From positions 1 through 64,000 of the forward strand of contig DASZZZ010000104.1 in the NCBI GenBank assembly GCA_036260375.1: a stretch of 64,000 bases of DNA, written 5' to 3'. Origin of the DNA: DASZZZ01 sp036260375. Its GTDB lineage: Bacteria; Actinomycetota; CADDZG01; WHSQ01. The notes under the pieces were generated by a model that was given only the letters and a program-made list of their open reading frames with translations, did not search any database and was not told the origin of the DNA. The position numbers and the translations under genes were made by a program. This document shows positions 26,002-35,667 of this stretch, piece by piece; positions within the stretch are counted from its first letter, which is position 1, and every line of letters begins with the position of its first letter.

Positions 26002-27468
26002 TCAGATGTCGAGGCCCTTCCACGGCGCGACGCGCACGCGCCGGCTCCCCGGCTCGCCCTTGAGGTAGAGGAGGCGCTCGTCGACGTTGTTGTCCGTCGT
26101 CCGCTCGTGCAGCACGCCGGTCGGGTTCACCTCGATGCGGGCGCGGTACCACCCGTTGGGGAGGTTCGTGACGTCGAACGCCTGCCCCGCGACGCGCTGG
26201 TAGTAGGTGTCGCCCCAGCCCGCCGGGATGTGCTCGCGGATCCACAGCGCGTCGAAGCCGCCGCAGCGCGACCTGCGGCCGTCGTTCCACGGATAGAACT
26301 CGGCGCCGGGGACGCTGAGGTCGATCGGGTCGGTCGGCACGAGGCAGAACGACTGCTTCTTGCTGCGCACGACGTCGCCCGTGAGCGCGTCGACGAGTGA
26401 GTACTCGACGAACTGCGTCATGTGCCAGTGGTGATGGCCGCGCCGGTGGTCGAACTCGATCGTGCCCGCCGGCGTGCGCGCCACGGGCTCGCCGCTCGCG
26501 TCGTAGAAGTACTGGAACGCGTCCATGACGTCCTCGCCGGCGCGCCGGTAGCCCTCGACGACGAGCGGCGCGGGGCCGTCGTTCCACAACGTCGACGCGA
26601 AGCCGAGGTGGTCGCGACCGTCGTCGCGGCCGACCTGCAGGCGCCACGCCGGCAGGGCGACGAGGTCCGGCGCGGTCCCCGCCGGCGGCTCCTCGACGGT
26701 CGGCACGCCCGCGTGCGGCACGGGCGTCTCGCCGCCGCCGTCGGCGGCCTCGGCGGCTGCCTGCGGTGCGCCCCGGTCGCGGTAGTCGCGCACCGTCACC
26801 TGGAGCGTCACGGTGGCGTCCTCCGGCGCGACGCCGAGAGCGTCCGCGTAGCGGTCGGCGATGCGAACGGTCGCCTCGAAGTCGCCCGCGGGCGCGCGCA
26901 TGCGCGGGGTCCAGCTCGGACCCGCCTCCATGACGTCGATGGCCCAGTGGTCGTCGATGCCCCAGCGGTTGCCCTTGAAGAACACCGAGCCGTCGTCGCA
27001 GAACTCCGGGAAGCGCGACACGTCGCGGCCCTCGCCGTCGACCCTTTGGCGGTCCGCGTTCGGGCACATCCAGAACGACTTCTCGGCTACCACCTCGCCG
27101 CCGTCGTCGCGCAGCGTCACGACGACGAAGTCGTCGAGGCCGCGCAGCGAAGACGCGGCGTCCGACGGAAGCGTGCGCACGACGTCGCCGGTGGCGGGGT
27201 CGAGCTGCGACACCACGACGGGACGGCCGAAGTCGGGGCGCTGCGCGCGCAGGTCGAAGTCGCCGCCGACCGGCGTCGCCCACACGCCGAGCTGCAGGTA
27301 GACGCGGCCGCGGTAGCGGACCAGCTCGACGTCGTCGCGCGTCGCGAACAGGCGCAGCGACGGAGGCGCGGACGGCTCGGCCTGCGCCGGCGCGACCAGG
27401 GGGGCCGCGACGAGCGCGGCGAGGGCGGCCGCGGCCAGCCGGCGGGCCCTGCGCGTGAGTGGGTGCAT
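26002..27468 (-). CDS. secreted lysyl oxidase family protein, copy 1
   Basis: Lysyl oxidases are copper and quinone-cofactor amine oxidases acting outside the cell. The 488-residue precursor has a signal peptide ending AQA (residue 30). The C-terminal domain carries the copper-binding His cluster GHHHWHM (H345-H347, H349), the Lys candidate for the LTQ cofactor in RSKKQSFCL (K370/371) and the partner Tyr in GWGDTYY (422/423). The N-terminal half (residues 31-260) is not typical of the family. The ATG at 27468 follows an ECF-like promoter. The next gene upstream is a close tandem paralogue. Confidence 0.85.
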   Translation of the reverse strand: MHPLTRRARRLAAAALAALVAAPLVAPAQAEPSAPPSLRLFATRDDVELVRYRGRVYLQLGVWATPVGGDFDLRAQRPDFGRPVVVSQLDPATGDVVRTLPSDAASSLRGLDDFVVVTLRDDGGEVVAEKSFWMCPNADRQRVDGEGRDVSRFPEFCDDGSVFFKGNRWGIDDHWAIDVMEAGPSWTPRMRAPAGDFEATVRIADRYADALGVAPEDATVTLQVTVRDYRDRGAPQAAAEAADGGGETPVPHAGVPTVEEPPAGTAPDLVALPAWRLQVGRDDGRDHLGFASTLWNDGPAPLVVEGYRRAGEDVMDAFQYFYDASGEPVARTPAGTIEFDHRRGHHHWHMTQFVEYSLVDALTGDVVRSKKQSFCLVPTDPIDLSVPGAEFYPWNDGRRSRCGGFDALWIREHIPAGWGDTYYQRVAGQAFDVTNLPNGWYRARIEVNPTGVLHERTTDNNVDERLLYLKGEPGSRRVRVAPWKGLDI

Positions 27469-27504
27469 GGGGTCTGCTCCAAGCGTCGTCGGACGTGACG
27501 CCTC

Positions 27505-27533
27505 TAGGACGCCCGGCGCGCCCGATTGGTTTC
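27505..27533 (-). promoter_or_regulatory. ECF-sigma-like promoter of copy 1
   Basis: On the minus strand GAAACC (27533-27528) is followed after exactly 16 bases by CGTCCTA (27511-27505). This matches the GGAAC/CGTC layout of many ECF sigma factors. The start codon lies about 37 bases downstream. Confidence 0.5.
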
Positions 27534-27596
27534 GCCCGACCGCGACGGCGCGTTTCGCGTCGTGGCGTCGCCACGCCGGCGGACCGGTGCGCGACG

Positions 27597-27628
27597 CCGG
27601 GCCGCGGTCGGCTTCGCCCGCGGCCCGG
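27597..27628 (-). terminator. hairpin after lysyl oxidase copy 2
   Basis: CCGGGCCGCGG at 27597-27607 pairs perfectly with CCGCGGCCCGG at 27618-27628 across a 10-base loop. It ends transcription of copy 2 before the promoter of copy 1. Confidence 0.6.
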
Positions 27629-27638
27629 GCGCGTGGCC

Positions 27639-29113
27639 TCAGATGTCGAGGCCCTTCCACGGAGCGACGCGCACGCGCCGCCGTCCGGGCTCGCCCTTGA
27701 GGTAGAGGAGGCGCTCGTCGACGTTGTTGTCCGTCGTCCGCTCGTGGAGGTCGCCGGCCGGATTGACCTCGACGCGGACGCGGTACCAGCCGTTGGGGAG
27801 GTTCGTCACGTCGAACGCCTGCCCTGCGACGCCCTGGTAGTAGGTGTCGCCCCAGCCCGCGGGGATGTGCTCGCGGATCCACAGCTCGTCCTCTCCGCCG
27901 CAGCGCGACCCCGGCGTCGACGACCACCGGTCGTAGGTGGCGCCGGGCACGCTGAGGTCGATGGCGTCGGTCGGCACGAGGCAGAACGACTGCTTCTTGC
28001 TGCGCACGACGTCGCCCGTGAGCGCGTCGACGAGCGAGTACTCGACGAACTGCGTCATGTGCCAGTGGTGATGGCCGCGCCGGCGGTCGAACTCCATCGT
28101 CCCCGCCGGCGTTCGCGCCACCGGCTCGCCGTCGTCGTCGTAGAAGAACTGGAACGCGTCCATGACGTCCTCGCCGACGCGCCGGTAGCCCTCGACGACG
28201 AGGGGCGCGGGGCCGTCGTTCCACAACGTCGACGCGAAGCCGAGGCGCTCCCGCCCGTCGTGCTCGTGGACGCGCAGGTGCCACGCGGGCAGCGCGACGA
28301 GGTCCGGAGCGGTGCCCGGAGGGGGTTCCTCGACGAGCGGGACGCCGGCGAGCGCGGTGGGCGCAGCGACGTCGCCGTCGTCGCCCTGCTCGCCCGCGGG
28401 CGCCGAGTGCGGGACGGCCACGCGCCCCTTGCGGATCCTCACGTCGATCGTCACCGCGGCGTCGGCGGGCGCGACTCCGAGGGCGTCGACGTAGCGATCG
28501 GCGATGCGCACGGTCGCCCGGAAGCGCCCGGCCGGCGCGCGCATGCGCGCCATACGCCGCGGCCCGGCCTCCATGACGTCGATCGCCCAGTGGTGGTCGA
28601 TGCCCCACCGATTGCCCTTGAAGAAGGTCCAGTAGCCGTTGCAGAACGTCGGGAAGCGCGGCGTCTCGCGACCCTCGCCGCTCAGCCGCACGCGATCCGC
28701 GTTGGGACACACAGCCACATCGACTTCTCCGCCACGACGTCGCCGTGATCGTCGCGCAGCGTGACGACCATGAACTCGTCGAGCCCTCGGAACGACGACG
28801 CCGCGTCGGCCGGGAGCGTCCGGACGACGTCGCCGGTGGCGGGGTCGAGCTGCGACACGACGATCGGTCGGCCCCAGTCCGGCCGCTGCGCGCGCAGGTC
28901 GAGGTCGCCGCCGACGGGCGTCGCCCACACCCCGAGGTCGAGCACGACGCGGCCGCGATGCCGACGGAGGACGACCCTGTCGTCCTCGGCGAACAGCCGC
29001 AGCGAGGACGGCGTGGCCGGCTCGGCTTGCGCGGGGGCGACCAGGGGCGCCGCCAGGAGCCCCGCGAGCGCCATCGCCACCAGCGAGCGCGCCCTCTTCG
29101 TGACCGAGTGCAT
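27639..29113 (-). pseudogene. secreted lysyl oxidase family protein, copy 2, frameshifted
   Basis: This is a paralogue of the 26002-27468 gene, collinear over the whole length: signal peptide at 29113, His cluster GHHHWHM, KKQSFCL and GWGDTYY are all present. The frame breaks near 28707-28713. After EKSMWLC the sequence has TGTGTC where copy 1 reads TGC and then continues PNADR, so two extra bases (one TG or GT unit) have been added. The 5' part alone would encode 143 residues. Everything downstream is intact, so the break is recent, a sequencing error, or bypassed. Confidence 0.8.
28707..28713 (-). other. site of dinucleotide frameshift
   Basis: The plus strand reads ACACACA here (GT repeats on the coding strand). 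Removing one dinucleotide restores the reading frame to match copy 1. Confidence 0.7.
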
Positions 29114-29148
29114 GACTTGCTCCCGAGTTCGTGCGGACGTGACGCTCC

Positions 29149-29177
29149 TACGACGCCGACCGCCCTGGTTTGGTTCC
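29149..29177 (-). promoter_or_regulatory. ECF-sigma-like promoter of copy 2
   Basis: GGAACC (29177-29172 on the minus strand), 16 bases, then CGTCGTA (29155-29149). The sequence around it, including GCGTCACGTCCG just downstream, is shared with the promoter of copy 1, so the duplication included the control region. Confidence 0.6.
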
Positions 29178-29185
29178 CCGCGCCG

Positions 29186-30589
29186 TTACGAGCTCGCGAC
29201 GCTCGTCTCCGGCTGCGCCGCGACGAGCGCGGCCGCGGCGACCGCGACGACGGCCATGCCGGCCCACGCGGCGTGGAACGGCGTCGCACCGCTGCTCGCG
29301 CCCGGAGCTCCGACGATCACCACGAGCAGCGAGATCCCGAGCACCGACCCGATTGCGCGCGCGGTCGCCGCGGTGGCGCTCGCGACCCCGAGCCGCTCGG
29401 GGGGGACGGCCGTGACCGCGGCGACGTTGAGCGCGGTGAAGGCCAGTCCTCCGCCGGCCTCGAGCAGGAGCAGGCCCGGGAGGAAGTCGGCGACGTAGTC
29501 CGGACGGGCCCCGGTCGACGCCGCGAGCGCGCCGGCGCCGGCCGCCATCACGAGCAGCGCCCCGGCGCCCGCGGCGCGGTGGCCGGCGCGCGCCGTCACC
29601 CGCCCGCCGACGACCGACACGATCGCGGCCGCGACGGGCCCGGGCGTCACCGCGAGCCCGACGAGGTCGCTGGGGTAGCCCCACGCCCGTTCGAGGAACA
29701 GGACCGCGCACAGCAGCATCGCGAACAGGACGACGCCGAACGCGAGCATCGCGGCGGCGGCGAGGGCCGAGGCCCGGGCCCGGAGCACGTCGAGGTCGAC
29801 GACGGGGCGCGGGTGCGACCCGGAGCGGTGGGCGAACCACGCGCCGAGCGCCCCGGCGCCGGCCACGGCCGCCACGGTGGGGGCCGCGGCCCATCCCCAC
29901 GCGGGGCTCTTGACGATGGCGAGCGCGAGCAGCGCGACGGCCCCCGCGAGCAGCGGGACGGCGGCGACGTCCGGGGGACCGGTCCGGGGCTCGGCGGGTT
30001 CGGGGCGGTCGTCCGGGACGAGCGCGATGCCGGCCGCGACCGCGAGCGCGCCGAACGGCACCGCGACGAGGAACACGAGGCGCCAGCCACCCGCCTCGAC
30101 GAGCGCGCCGCCCGCGGCCGGGCCGGCGGCCGCCGCGATCGAGCCCGTCGCGCTCCACAGCCCGATCGCGACGGCGCGGCGCTTCGGATCGACGCGCGCC
30201 GCGAGCAGTGCCAGCGCGGTCGGCGTCAGCACCCCGCCGCCGACGGCCTGGACGACGCGCGCCGCGACCAGCACGCCCACCGACGGCGCGAGCGCGCACG
30301 CGCCCGACGCCGCGGTGAACAGCGCGAGGCCGCTCAGGAACACGCGTCGCCGGCCGAGGAGATCGGCGAGCCCCCCGGCGGGCAGCAGCGCGGCGGCGAA
30401 CGCGATCGCGTACGCGTTGAGCACCCACGACAGGTCGGCGAGCGACGCGCCGGCGAACGCGCGCTGCAGATCGGGGAACGCGACGTTGACGACGGTGAAG
30501 TCGAACGCGCCGAGGAACGTGCCCGTCGACGTGACCGCGACGAGCGGCCACGTGCGGGCGACGGCCGCGGCGCGCGGCGCGCCGGTCAC
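29186..30589 (-). CDS. MFS transporter, DHA2 (EmrB/QacA) type
   Basis: This is a 467-residue membrane protein with about 14 hydrophobic segments, the DHA2 drug:proton antiporter layout. The conserved GTFLGAFDFTVVNVAFPDL in TM1, GGLADLLGRRRVF between TM2 and TM3, and VARVVQAVGGGVLTPTAL motifs support this. Its GTG start overlaps the stop of the acyl-CoA synthetase by 4 bases, so both are expressed together. Substrate unknown. Confidence 0.9.
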   Translation of the reverse strand: MTGAPRAAAVARTWPLVAVTSTGTFLGAFDFTVVNVAFPDLQRAFAGASLADLSWVLNAYAIAFAAALLPAGGLADLLGRRRVFLSGLALFTAASGACALAPSVGVLVAARVVQAVGGGVLTPTALALLAARVDPKRRAVAIGLWSATGSIAAAAGPAAGGALVEAGGWRLVFLVAVPFGALAVAAGIALVPDDRPEPAEPRTGPPDVAAVPLLAGAVALLALAIVKSPAWGWAAAPTVAAVAGAGALGAWFAHRSGSHPRPVVDLDVLRARASALAAAAMLAFGVVLFAMLLCAVLFLERAWGYPSDLVGLAVTPGPVAAAIVSVVGGRVTARAGHRAAGAGALLVMAAGAGALAASTGARPDYVADFLPGLLLLEAGGGLAFTALNVAAVTAVPPERLGVASATAATARAIGSVLGISLLVVIVGAPGASSGATPFHAAWAGMAVVAVAAAALVAAQPETSVASS

Positions 30590-32241
30590 GCGGGCGTCAG
30601 GCGCTCGAGGACGACGTGCTTCTTGACCTTGCCGCTGCGCGTGCGCGGCAGCTCGTCGAAGAACTCGAGCCGGTCGACGACGTGGTCCTCGGCGAGGCCG
30701 GAGCCTGCGAGGTGCTCGAGGAGCTGCTCCAGCGTCGGCCGCTCGCCGCGCGCGACGACGACCGCGCACGCGGCCTCGCCGAGGCGGTCGTCGGGAACGC
30801 CGACGACCGTGACGTCGCGCACCAGCGGGTGGCTGTACAGCGCGTTCTCGAGCTCGACCGCGGGGACGTTGTAGCCGTCGCGCACGATGACGTCCTTGAG
30901 GCGTCCGCAGATGCGGATGCCGCCGCGCCCGTCCCAGCGGGCGAGGTCGCCGGTGTCGAACCAACCTTCGGGCGACGTCGCCGCGTCGTAGAGGTCGGGG
31001 CGGCCGAAGTAGCCGACGCACTGGCTGGCGCCGCGCACGAGCAACCTGCCCTGCTCCTGCCCGCTGACGTCGCGCCCGTCGCGGTCGACGATGCGCAGCT
31101 CCATCCACGGCTCGGCGCGGCCGTCGCTGTGCGCGGCCCAGTCGGGCGGGTCGTCGGGCCGCGTGAGCGTGACCGCGCCGTTCTCGGTCATGCCCCACAG
31201 CGACAGCAGCGGCACGCCGAGGATGCGGTGCGTCCGCTCGACGAGGTGCGGGGGAACGGGGGCCGAGCCGCATACGACGTAGCGCAGCGACGCGAGGGCG
31301 CGCGCTCGCGCCTCCTGCTCCTCGGTCATCTCGACGACGAGGACCGGCGCGCCGTAGAAGAACGTGACGCCGTGGCGGTCGACGAGGTCGAGGAGGTCTG
31401 TGGCCGACCACTGCTCCTGCTGCACCGTCGTCGCCCCGAGCTCGAGGCCCATCAGCATCGAGTAGCAGAAGCCGGCCTGGGCCGTGAGGTCGTGCGGCGT
31501 CGTCAGCACGTCGTCGGGCCCGAGGCCGAGCGGCACCGCGACCGTGCGGACCGCGGCGTGGAGCGTGTTGTAGGTGTGCAGCACGCCCTTCGGCTCGCCG
31601 GTGGTGCCGGACGTGAACGCGATCTGGAAGTGGTCGTCGGCGGCGGGCTCGAGCGCGTCGAGCTCGGCCGCGGGGTGGCTGCGCTCCCACGGCGAGCCGA
31701 GCACGTCCGCGTCGAGGTCGAGCGCGCCGGGCGTCGCGGCCGCGCCGGCCCCGCCGCTCTCGCCGCTGCGCCACACGATCGTGTGCCTCAGCTCGGTGAG
31801 CTCGGGCGCGATCTCGGCGACCATCGCGGCGTGGTCGAAGCCGCGCCACACGTCCGGGACGACGCACACGCGCGCGCCGGTGCGCACGAGGGCGTGCTCG
31901 ACGTCGTTGCGGCGTGCGCTGACCGGCAGCGGCGCGACGACGGCGCCGACGCGCGCACACGCAAGCACGGCCGCCGGCACGCGCCATCCGTTCGGAAGCT
32001 GGACGACGACGGGCTCCCCGCGCCGCACGCCGAGCTCGAGTAGCGCCGCGGCGAAGCGGTCGACGACGCGCGCGAGCTCCTCGAACGTGACGACGTCCTC
32101 GGCCCCCGACGCGTACTTCGTCACCACCGCGGGCTTGTCTGGGTGCCGCGCGACCGCGGCGCGCAGGTCGTCGAGCGGCGTCTCGTCGCGCCACCAGCCA
32201 CGACCGCGAAGCTCCGCCGCCCGTGTGTCGTCGCCCTGCAT
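30586..32241 (-). CDS. AMP-dependent acyl-CoA synthetase/ligase
   Basis: Adenylates a carboxylic acid and transfers it to CoA. The P-loop FTSGTTGEPKGVLHT, the motif GWFDTGDLARWDGRG and the C-terminal catalytic Lys in RTRSGKVKK are intact; the length is 551 residues. The coupled transporter suggests that its product or substrate is an aromatic or medium-chain acid or a drug-like compound, but the sequence does not name it. Confidence 0.92.
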   Translation of the reverse strand: MQGDDTRAAELRGRGWWRDETPLDDLRAAVARHPDKPAVVTKYASGAEDVVTFEELARVVDRFAAALLELGVRRGEPVVVQLPNGWRVPAAVLACARVGAVVAPLPVSARRNDVEHALVRTGARVCVVPDVWRGFDHAAMVAEIAPELTELRHTIVWRSGESGGAGAAATPGALDLDADVLGSPWERSHPAAELDALEPAADDHFQIAFTSGTTGEPKGVLHTYNTLHAAVRTVAVPLGLGPDDVLTTPHDLTAQAGFCYSMLMGLELGATTVQQEQWSATDLLDLVDRHGVTFFYGAPVLVVEMTEEQEARARALASLRYVVCGSAPVPPHLVERTHRILGVPLLSLWGMTENGAVTLTRPDDPPDWAAHSDGRAEPWMELRIVDRDGRDVSGQEQGRLLVRGASQCVGYFGRPDLYDAATSPEGWFDTGDLARWDGRGGIRICGRLKDVIVRDGYNVPAVELENALYSHPLVRDVTVVGVPDDRLGEAACAVVVARGERPTLEQLLEHLAGSGLAEDHVVDRLEFFDELPRTRSGKVKKHVVLERLTPA

Positions 32242-32334
32242 GACGTGCGCCCCCTCCTCTTACGCACGGCGTGGCGCGGCCGACCCTAACGCAGGCGTCG
32301 GCGCGGCGGCCCGCGTGCGGTAGAAGTAACTCCC

Positions 32335-34341
32335 ATGCCCACGCCGACGAAGGCCCAGGCGAGCAAGCGAGCGGCCCGCCTGCGCGAGCTGATCGACTAC
32401 CACTCGTACCGCTACCACGTCCTCGACGACCCCGAGATCGCCGACGCCGAGTACGACGCGCTGAACCGCGAGCTCATCGAGATCGAGACCGCGTACCCCG
32501 AGCTCGTGACGCCGGACTCGCCGACGCAGCGAGTCGGCGCGCCGCCGTCCGAGCAGTTCGCCCCGGTGCGCCACCGCAGCGCCATGATGTCGCTCGACAA
32601 CTGCTTCTCGCTCGAGGAGCTCCAGGCGTGGGGCAAGCGGGTCGAGCGCATCATCGGCCGCGCGTCGGGCTTCGTCGTCGAGCTCAAGATGGACGGCGTC
32701 GCCGTCAACCTCGTCTACGAGGGCGGCGCGCTGGCGCACGGCGCGACGCGCGGCGACGGGCGCGTCGGCGAGGACATCACCGCGAACCTCAAGACGATAC
32801 GCGCCGTGCCGCTCAAGCTGCGCGGCGACGCGCCCGACGTCGTCGAGGTGCGCGGCGAGGTCTACATGCGCACCGACGACTTCGAGGCGCTCAACCGCGC
32901 GCTGGGCGAGCAGGGGGGCCGGACGTTCGCCAACCCCCGCAACGCCGCCGCCGGATCGCTGCGCCAGAAGGACCCGGGCGTGACCGCGACGCGCAACCTC
33001 TCGCTCGTGTGCCACGGTGTCGGCTACGTCGAGGGCCTGCGGTTGACGTCGCACTGGGAGGCGCTCGAGACGATGCGCGGCCTCGGGTTGCGCACGAACC
33101 CCGAGAACCGGCGCGTCGAGACGCTCGACGAGGTCTACGAGTTCTGCTCCCGCTGGCAGGAGCACCGTCACGACGTGCCGTACGAGATCGACGGCGTCGT
33201 CGTGAAGGTCGACTCGATAGGAGAGCAGGAGGAGCTGGGCTACACGTCGAAGGCGCCGCGTTGGGCGATCGCGTACAAGTTCCCGCCCGAGGAGCGCACG
33301 ACCAAGCTCGAGCACATCTTCGCGTCGGTCGGCCGTACCGGCGTCATCACCCCGTTCGCGAGCCTCGAGAAGGTGTTCGTCGGCGGAGTGTGGATCCAGA
33401 CTGCGACGCTGCACAACGAGGACGAGGTCGCGCGCAAGGACGTGCGCGAGGGCGACACCGTGATCGTGCGCCGCGCCGGCGACGTGATCCCCGAGGTCGT
33501 CGGCCCCGTGACGTCGCTCCGCACCGGCGCCGAGAAGGTGTGGCGCATGCCGAAGAAATGCCCGTCGTGCAAGTCGAACCTGGTGCGCAACGAGGGCGAG
33601 GCCGCGACCCGCTGCGTCAACGTCGAGTGCCCCGCGCAGCTGCGCGAGCGCGCGTTCCACTTCGCGTCGCGCGGCGCGATGGACATCGAGGGGCTCGGCT
33701 ACCAGACGATCGTCATGCTCATCGAGATGGGCAAGCTCAAGGACGTCGGGGACGTCTACCGGCTGAGCGCGAGCGACTTCGAGGGCCTCGAGGGCTGGAA
33801 GGAGAAGTCGATCGGCAACCTCGTGCGCGCCATCGACGCGTCGCGCCGGCGCCCGCTCTCCAACCTCCTCGTGGCGCTCAGCATCCCGCACGTCGGGTGG
33901 TCGGCGGCCGACGTCCTCGCGCGCGAGGTCGGCTCGCTCGAGCGCCTCATGGACATGAGCGAGGAGGAGCTCGAGGCGCTCGAGGGGATCGGGCCCGTCA
34001 TCGCGCGCTCGATCCACAGCTTCTTCTCCGAGGAGCGCAACCGCGCGCTGGTCGCGAAGCTGCGCGCCGGGGGCGTCGAGCCCGCGCCGCCTCCTCCGTC
34101 CAAGGAGGGGCCGCTGACGGGCAAGTCGTTCGTCATCACCGGCACGCTCGAGGCGTTCAGCCGCGACGCCGCGACGCGCGCGATCGAGGACGCCGGCGGC
34201 AAGGTCACCTCCGGCGTGTCGAAGAAGACCGACTACGTCGTCGTGGGCGCGAACCCCGGCTCGAAGCTCGCGAAGGCGGAGCAACTCGGCGTCGCGACGC
34301 TCGACGAAGCCGGCTTCGCCGAGCTCCTGCGCGGGGCGTGA
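32335..34341 (+). CDS. ligA: NAD-dependent DNA ligase
   Basis: Seals nicks in replication and repair using NAD. The adenylated Lys is K118 in VELKMDGV. The Zn finger (CPSCKSNL then CVNVECPAQ), the HhH region and a C-terminal BRCT domain (GKSFVITGTLEAFSRDAATRAI) are in the usual order. Its 668 residues match the family. The ATG follows a TAGAAG box by 8 bases. Confidence 0.97.
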   Translation: MPTPTKAQASKRAARLRELIDYHSYRYHVLDDPEIADAEYDALNRELIEIETAYPELVTPDSPTQRVGAPPSEQFAPVRHRSAMMSLDNCFSLEELQAWGKRVERIIGRASGFVVELKMDGVAVNLVYEGGALAHGATRGDGRVGEDITANLKTIRAVPLKLRGDAPDVVEVRGEVYMRTDDFEALNRALGEQGGRTFANPRNAAAGSLRQKDPGVTATRNLSLVCHGVGYVEGLRLTSHWEALETMRGLGLRTNPENRRVETLDEVYEFCSRWQEHRHDVPYEIDGVVVKVDSIGEQEELGYTSKAPRWAIAYKFPPEERTTKLEHIFASVGRTGVITPFASLEKVFVGGVWIQTATLHNEDEVARKDVREGDTVIVRRAGDVIPEVVGPVTSLRTGAEKVWRMPKKCPSCKSNLVRNEGEAATRCVNVECPAQLRERAFHFASRGAMDIEGLGYQTIVMLIEMGKLKDVGDVYRLSASDFEGLEGWKEKSIGNLVRAIDASRRRPLSNLLVALSIPHVGWSAADVLAREVGSLERLMDMSEEELEALEGIGPVIARSIHSFFSEERNRALVAKLRAGGVEPAPPPPSKEGPLTGKSFVITGTLEAFSRDAATRAIEDAGGKVTSGVSKKTDYVVVGANPGSKLAKAEQLGVATLDEAGFAELLRGA

Positions 34342-34348
34342 GCCGAGG

Positions 34349-35503
34349 CTAGCCGCCGCCGCGGAGCGGGCGGAAGAACGCCCGGATCTCGCGCGCGAGC
34401 AGCTCCGGCTCCTCGAGCGCCGCGTAGTGGCCGCCGCGCGGCATGTACGTCCACCGCGTGACGTTGAAGTCGTGCTCCGCGATCTCCCGCGGGGGCCGCG
34501 CCGTGCCCGGCCGCCAGCTGTCGGTGAACACCGCGAAGCCGGACGGCACGTCGACGCGCGTCCGGGTCTCGGACGCATCTTCGAAGTGCGCGTAGTCGTA
34601 GTACGGGCGCATGGCCGACGCGATCGTCCCGGTCACCCAGTAGATCGTCAGGTTCGTCAGCAGCTGCTCGCGCGTGAAGCGCGACTCGACGTCGCCGCCG
34701 CAGTCGCTGAACGCCCTGAAGAGGTCGACGATCCACGCCGCGAGGCCGGCCGGGGAGTCGTTGAGCCCGTACGCCACCGTCGCCGGCCGCGTCGACTGCA
34801 GGCGCGAATAGGCGACGTCCTCGGACCGCTCCTCGCGCTGGCGCTCGAGGAACTCGTCGACTGCGGCCGGGCGCGGCTCGGGCGGTGGCTCGAGGTAGAA
34901 GGCGCTGAGGTGGATGCCGACGACGTCGTCCGGGTGCCGCCGGCCGAGCCCGATCGTCGCCCCCGTCCCGACGTCGCTTCCGTGCGCTCCGAAGCGCGCG
35001 TAGCCGAGGCCGTCGGTCATGAGCGCGTGCCACATGTCGGCCACTTCCGCTTCCAGGAGGGGGCCCGCCGGCGCGCCGGAGAACCCGTAGCCGGGGAGCG
35101 ACGTGACGACGACGTCGAACGCGTCGTCGGCGGAGCCGCCGTGACGCGCCGGGTCGGTCAGCAGCGGGACGAGGTCGAGGTGCTCCACGAAGCTGCTCGG
35201 GAAGCCGTGCGTCAGCACGATCGGCAACGGCGCGGGCCCGCGCCCGCGCTCGTGGACGAAGTGGATCGCGAGCCCGTCGACGTCGGCGCGGTAATGGGAC
35301 AGGCGGTTCAGCTTCCGCTCGACGCGGCGCCAGTCGAAGTCGTGCGCCCACGAGTCGAGCAGTGCCCGCAAGTACGTCGGATCGGTTCCGCACTCCCAGC
35401 CCGCGACCGCGACGTTGACCGGCCAGCGAGTGCGAACGATGCGCTCTCGCAGGTCGCGCAACACCGCGTCGTCGACGTCGATCGTAAAGGGCTCGATCCT
35501 CAT
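34349..35503 (-). CDS. epoxide hydrolase (alpha/beta-hydrolase)
   Basis: Opens epoxides to diols. The N-terminal EHN domain (FTIDVDDAVLRDLRERIVRTRWP) marks the microsomal/juvenile-hormone type. The oxyanion motif HGFP, the nucleophile Asp in HGSDVGTGATI and the His in RGGHYAALEEPELL are visible. The length is 384 residues. It is divergent from the unknown gene at 35668, with an operator-like palindrome between them. Confidence 0.9.
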   Translation of the reverse strand: MRIEPFTIDVDDAVLRDLRERIVRTRWPVNVAVAGWECGTDPTYLRALLDSWAHDFDWRRVERKLNRLSHYRADVDGLAIHFVHERGRGPAPLPIVLTHGFPSSFVEHLDLVPLLTDPARHGGSADDAFDVVVTSLPGYGFSGAPAGPLLEAEVADMWHALMTDGLGYARFGAHGSDVGTGATIGLGRRHPDDVVGIHLSAFYLEPPPEPRPAAVDEFLERQREERSEDVAYSRLQSTRPATVAYGLNDSPAGLAAWIVDLFRAFSDCGGDVESRFTREQLLTNLTIYWVTGTIASAMRPYYDYAHFEDASETRTRVDVPSGFAVFTDSWRPGTARPPREIAEHDFNVTRWTYMPRGGHYAALEEPELLAREIRAFFRPLRGGG

Positions 35504-35574
35504 GCCGCCTGCAGTCCCTCCTCGTCCTCGGCCGACCGGTTCCGTCGCTCACGCGTCACCTTGTGGCGCCCACC

Positions 35575-35589
35575 ACCCTACTGTAGGGT
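35575..35589. promoter_or_regulatory. operator-like palindrome between divergent genes
   Basis: ACCCTAC, one central T, then GTAGGGT forms a perfect 15-base palindrome. It lies in the 164-base gap between the epoxide hydrolase and the 35668 gene and overlaps -10-like sequences (TAGGGTAGGTAAC). A dimeric repressor controlling both directions would fit. Confidence 0.6.
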
Positions 35590-35667
35590 AGGTAACCGCG
35601 ACCCCGGGCTCGAGGGCCGCTCCGACACAGACGCGAGCATCTCGTCGCTCGAGAATGGAGACCGGAC

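Noticed and set aside
28707..28713. Phase-variable dinucleotide tract
   Set aside because: Three repeats are too few for programmed slippage; a single indel or sequencing error is the simpler reading.
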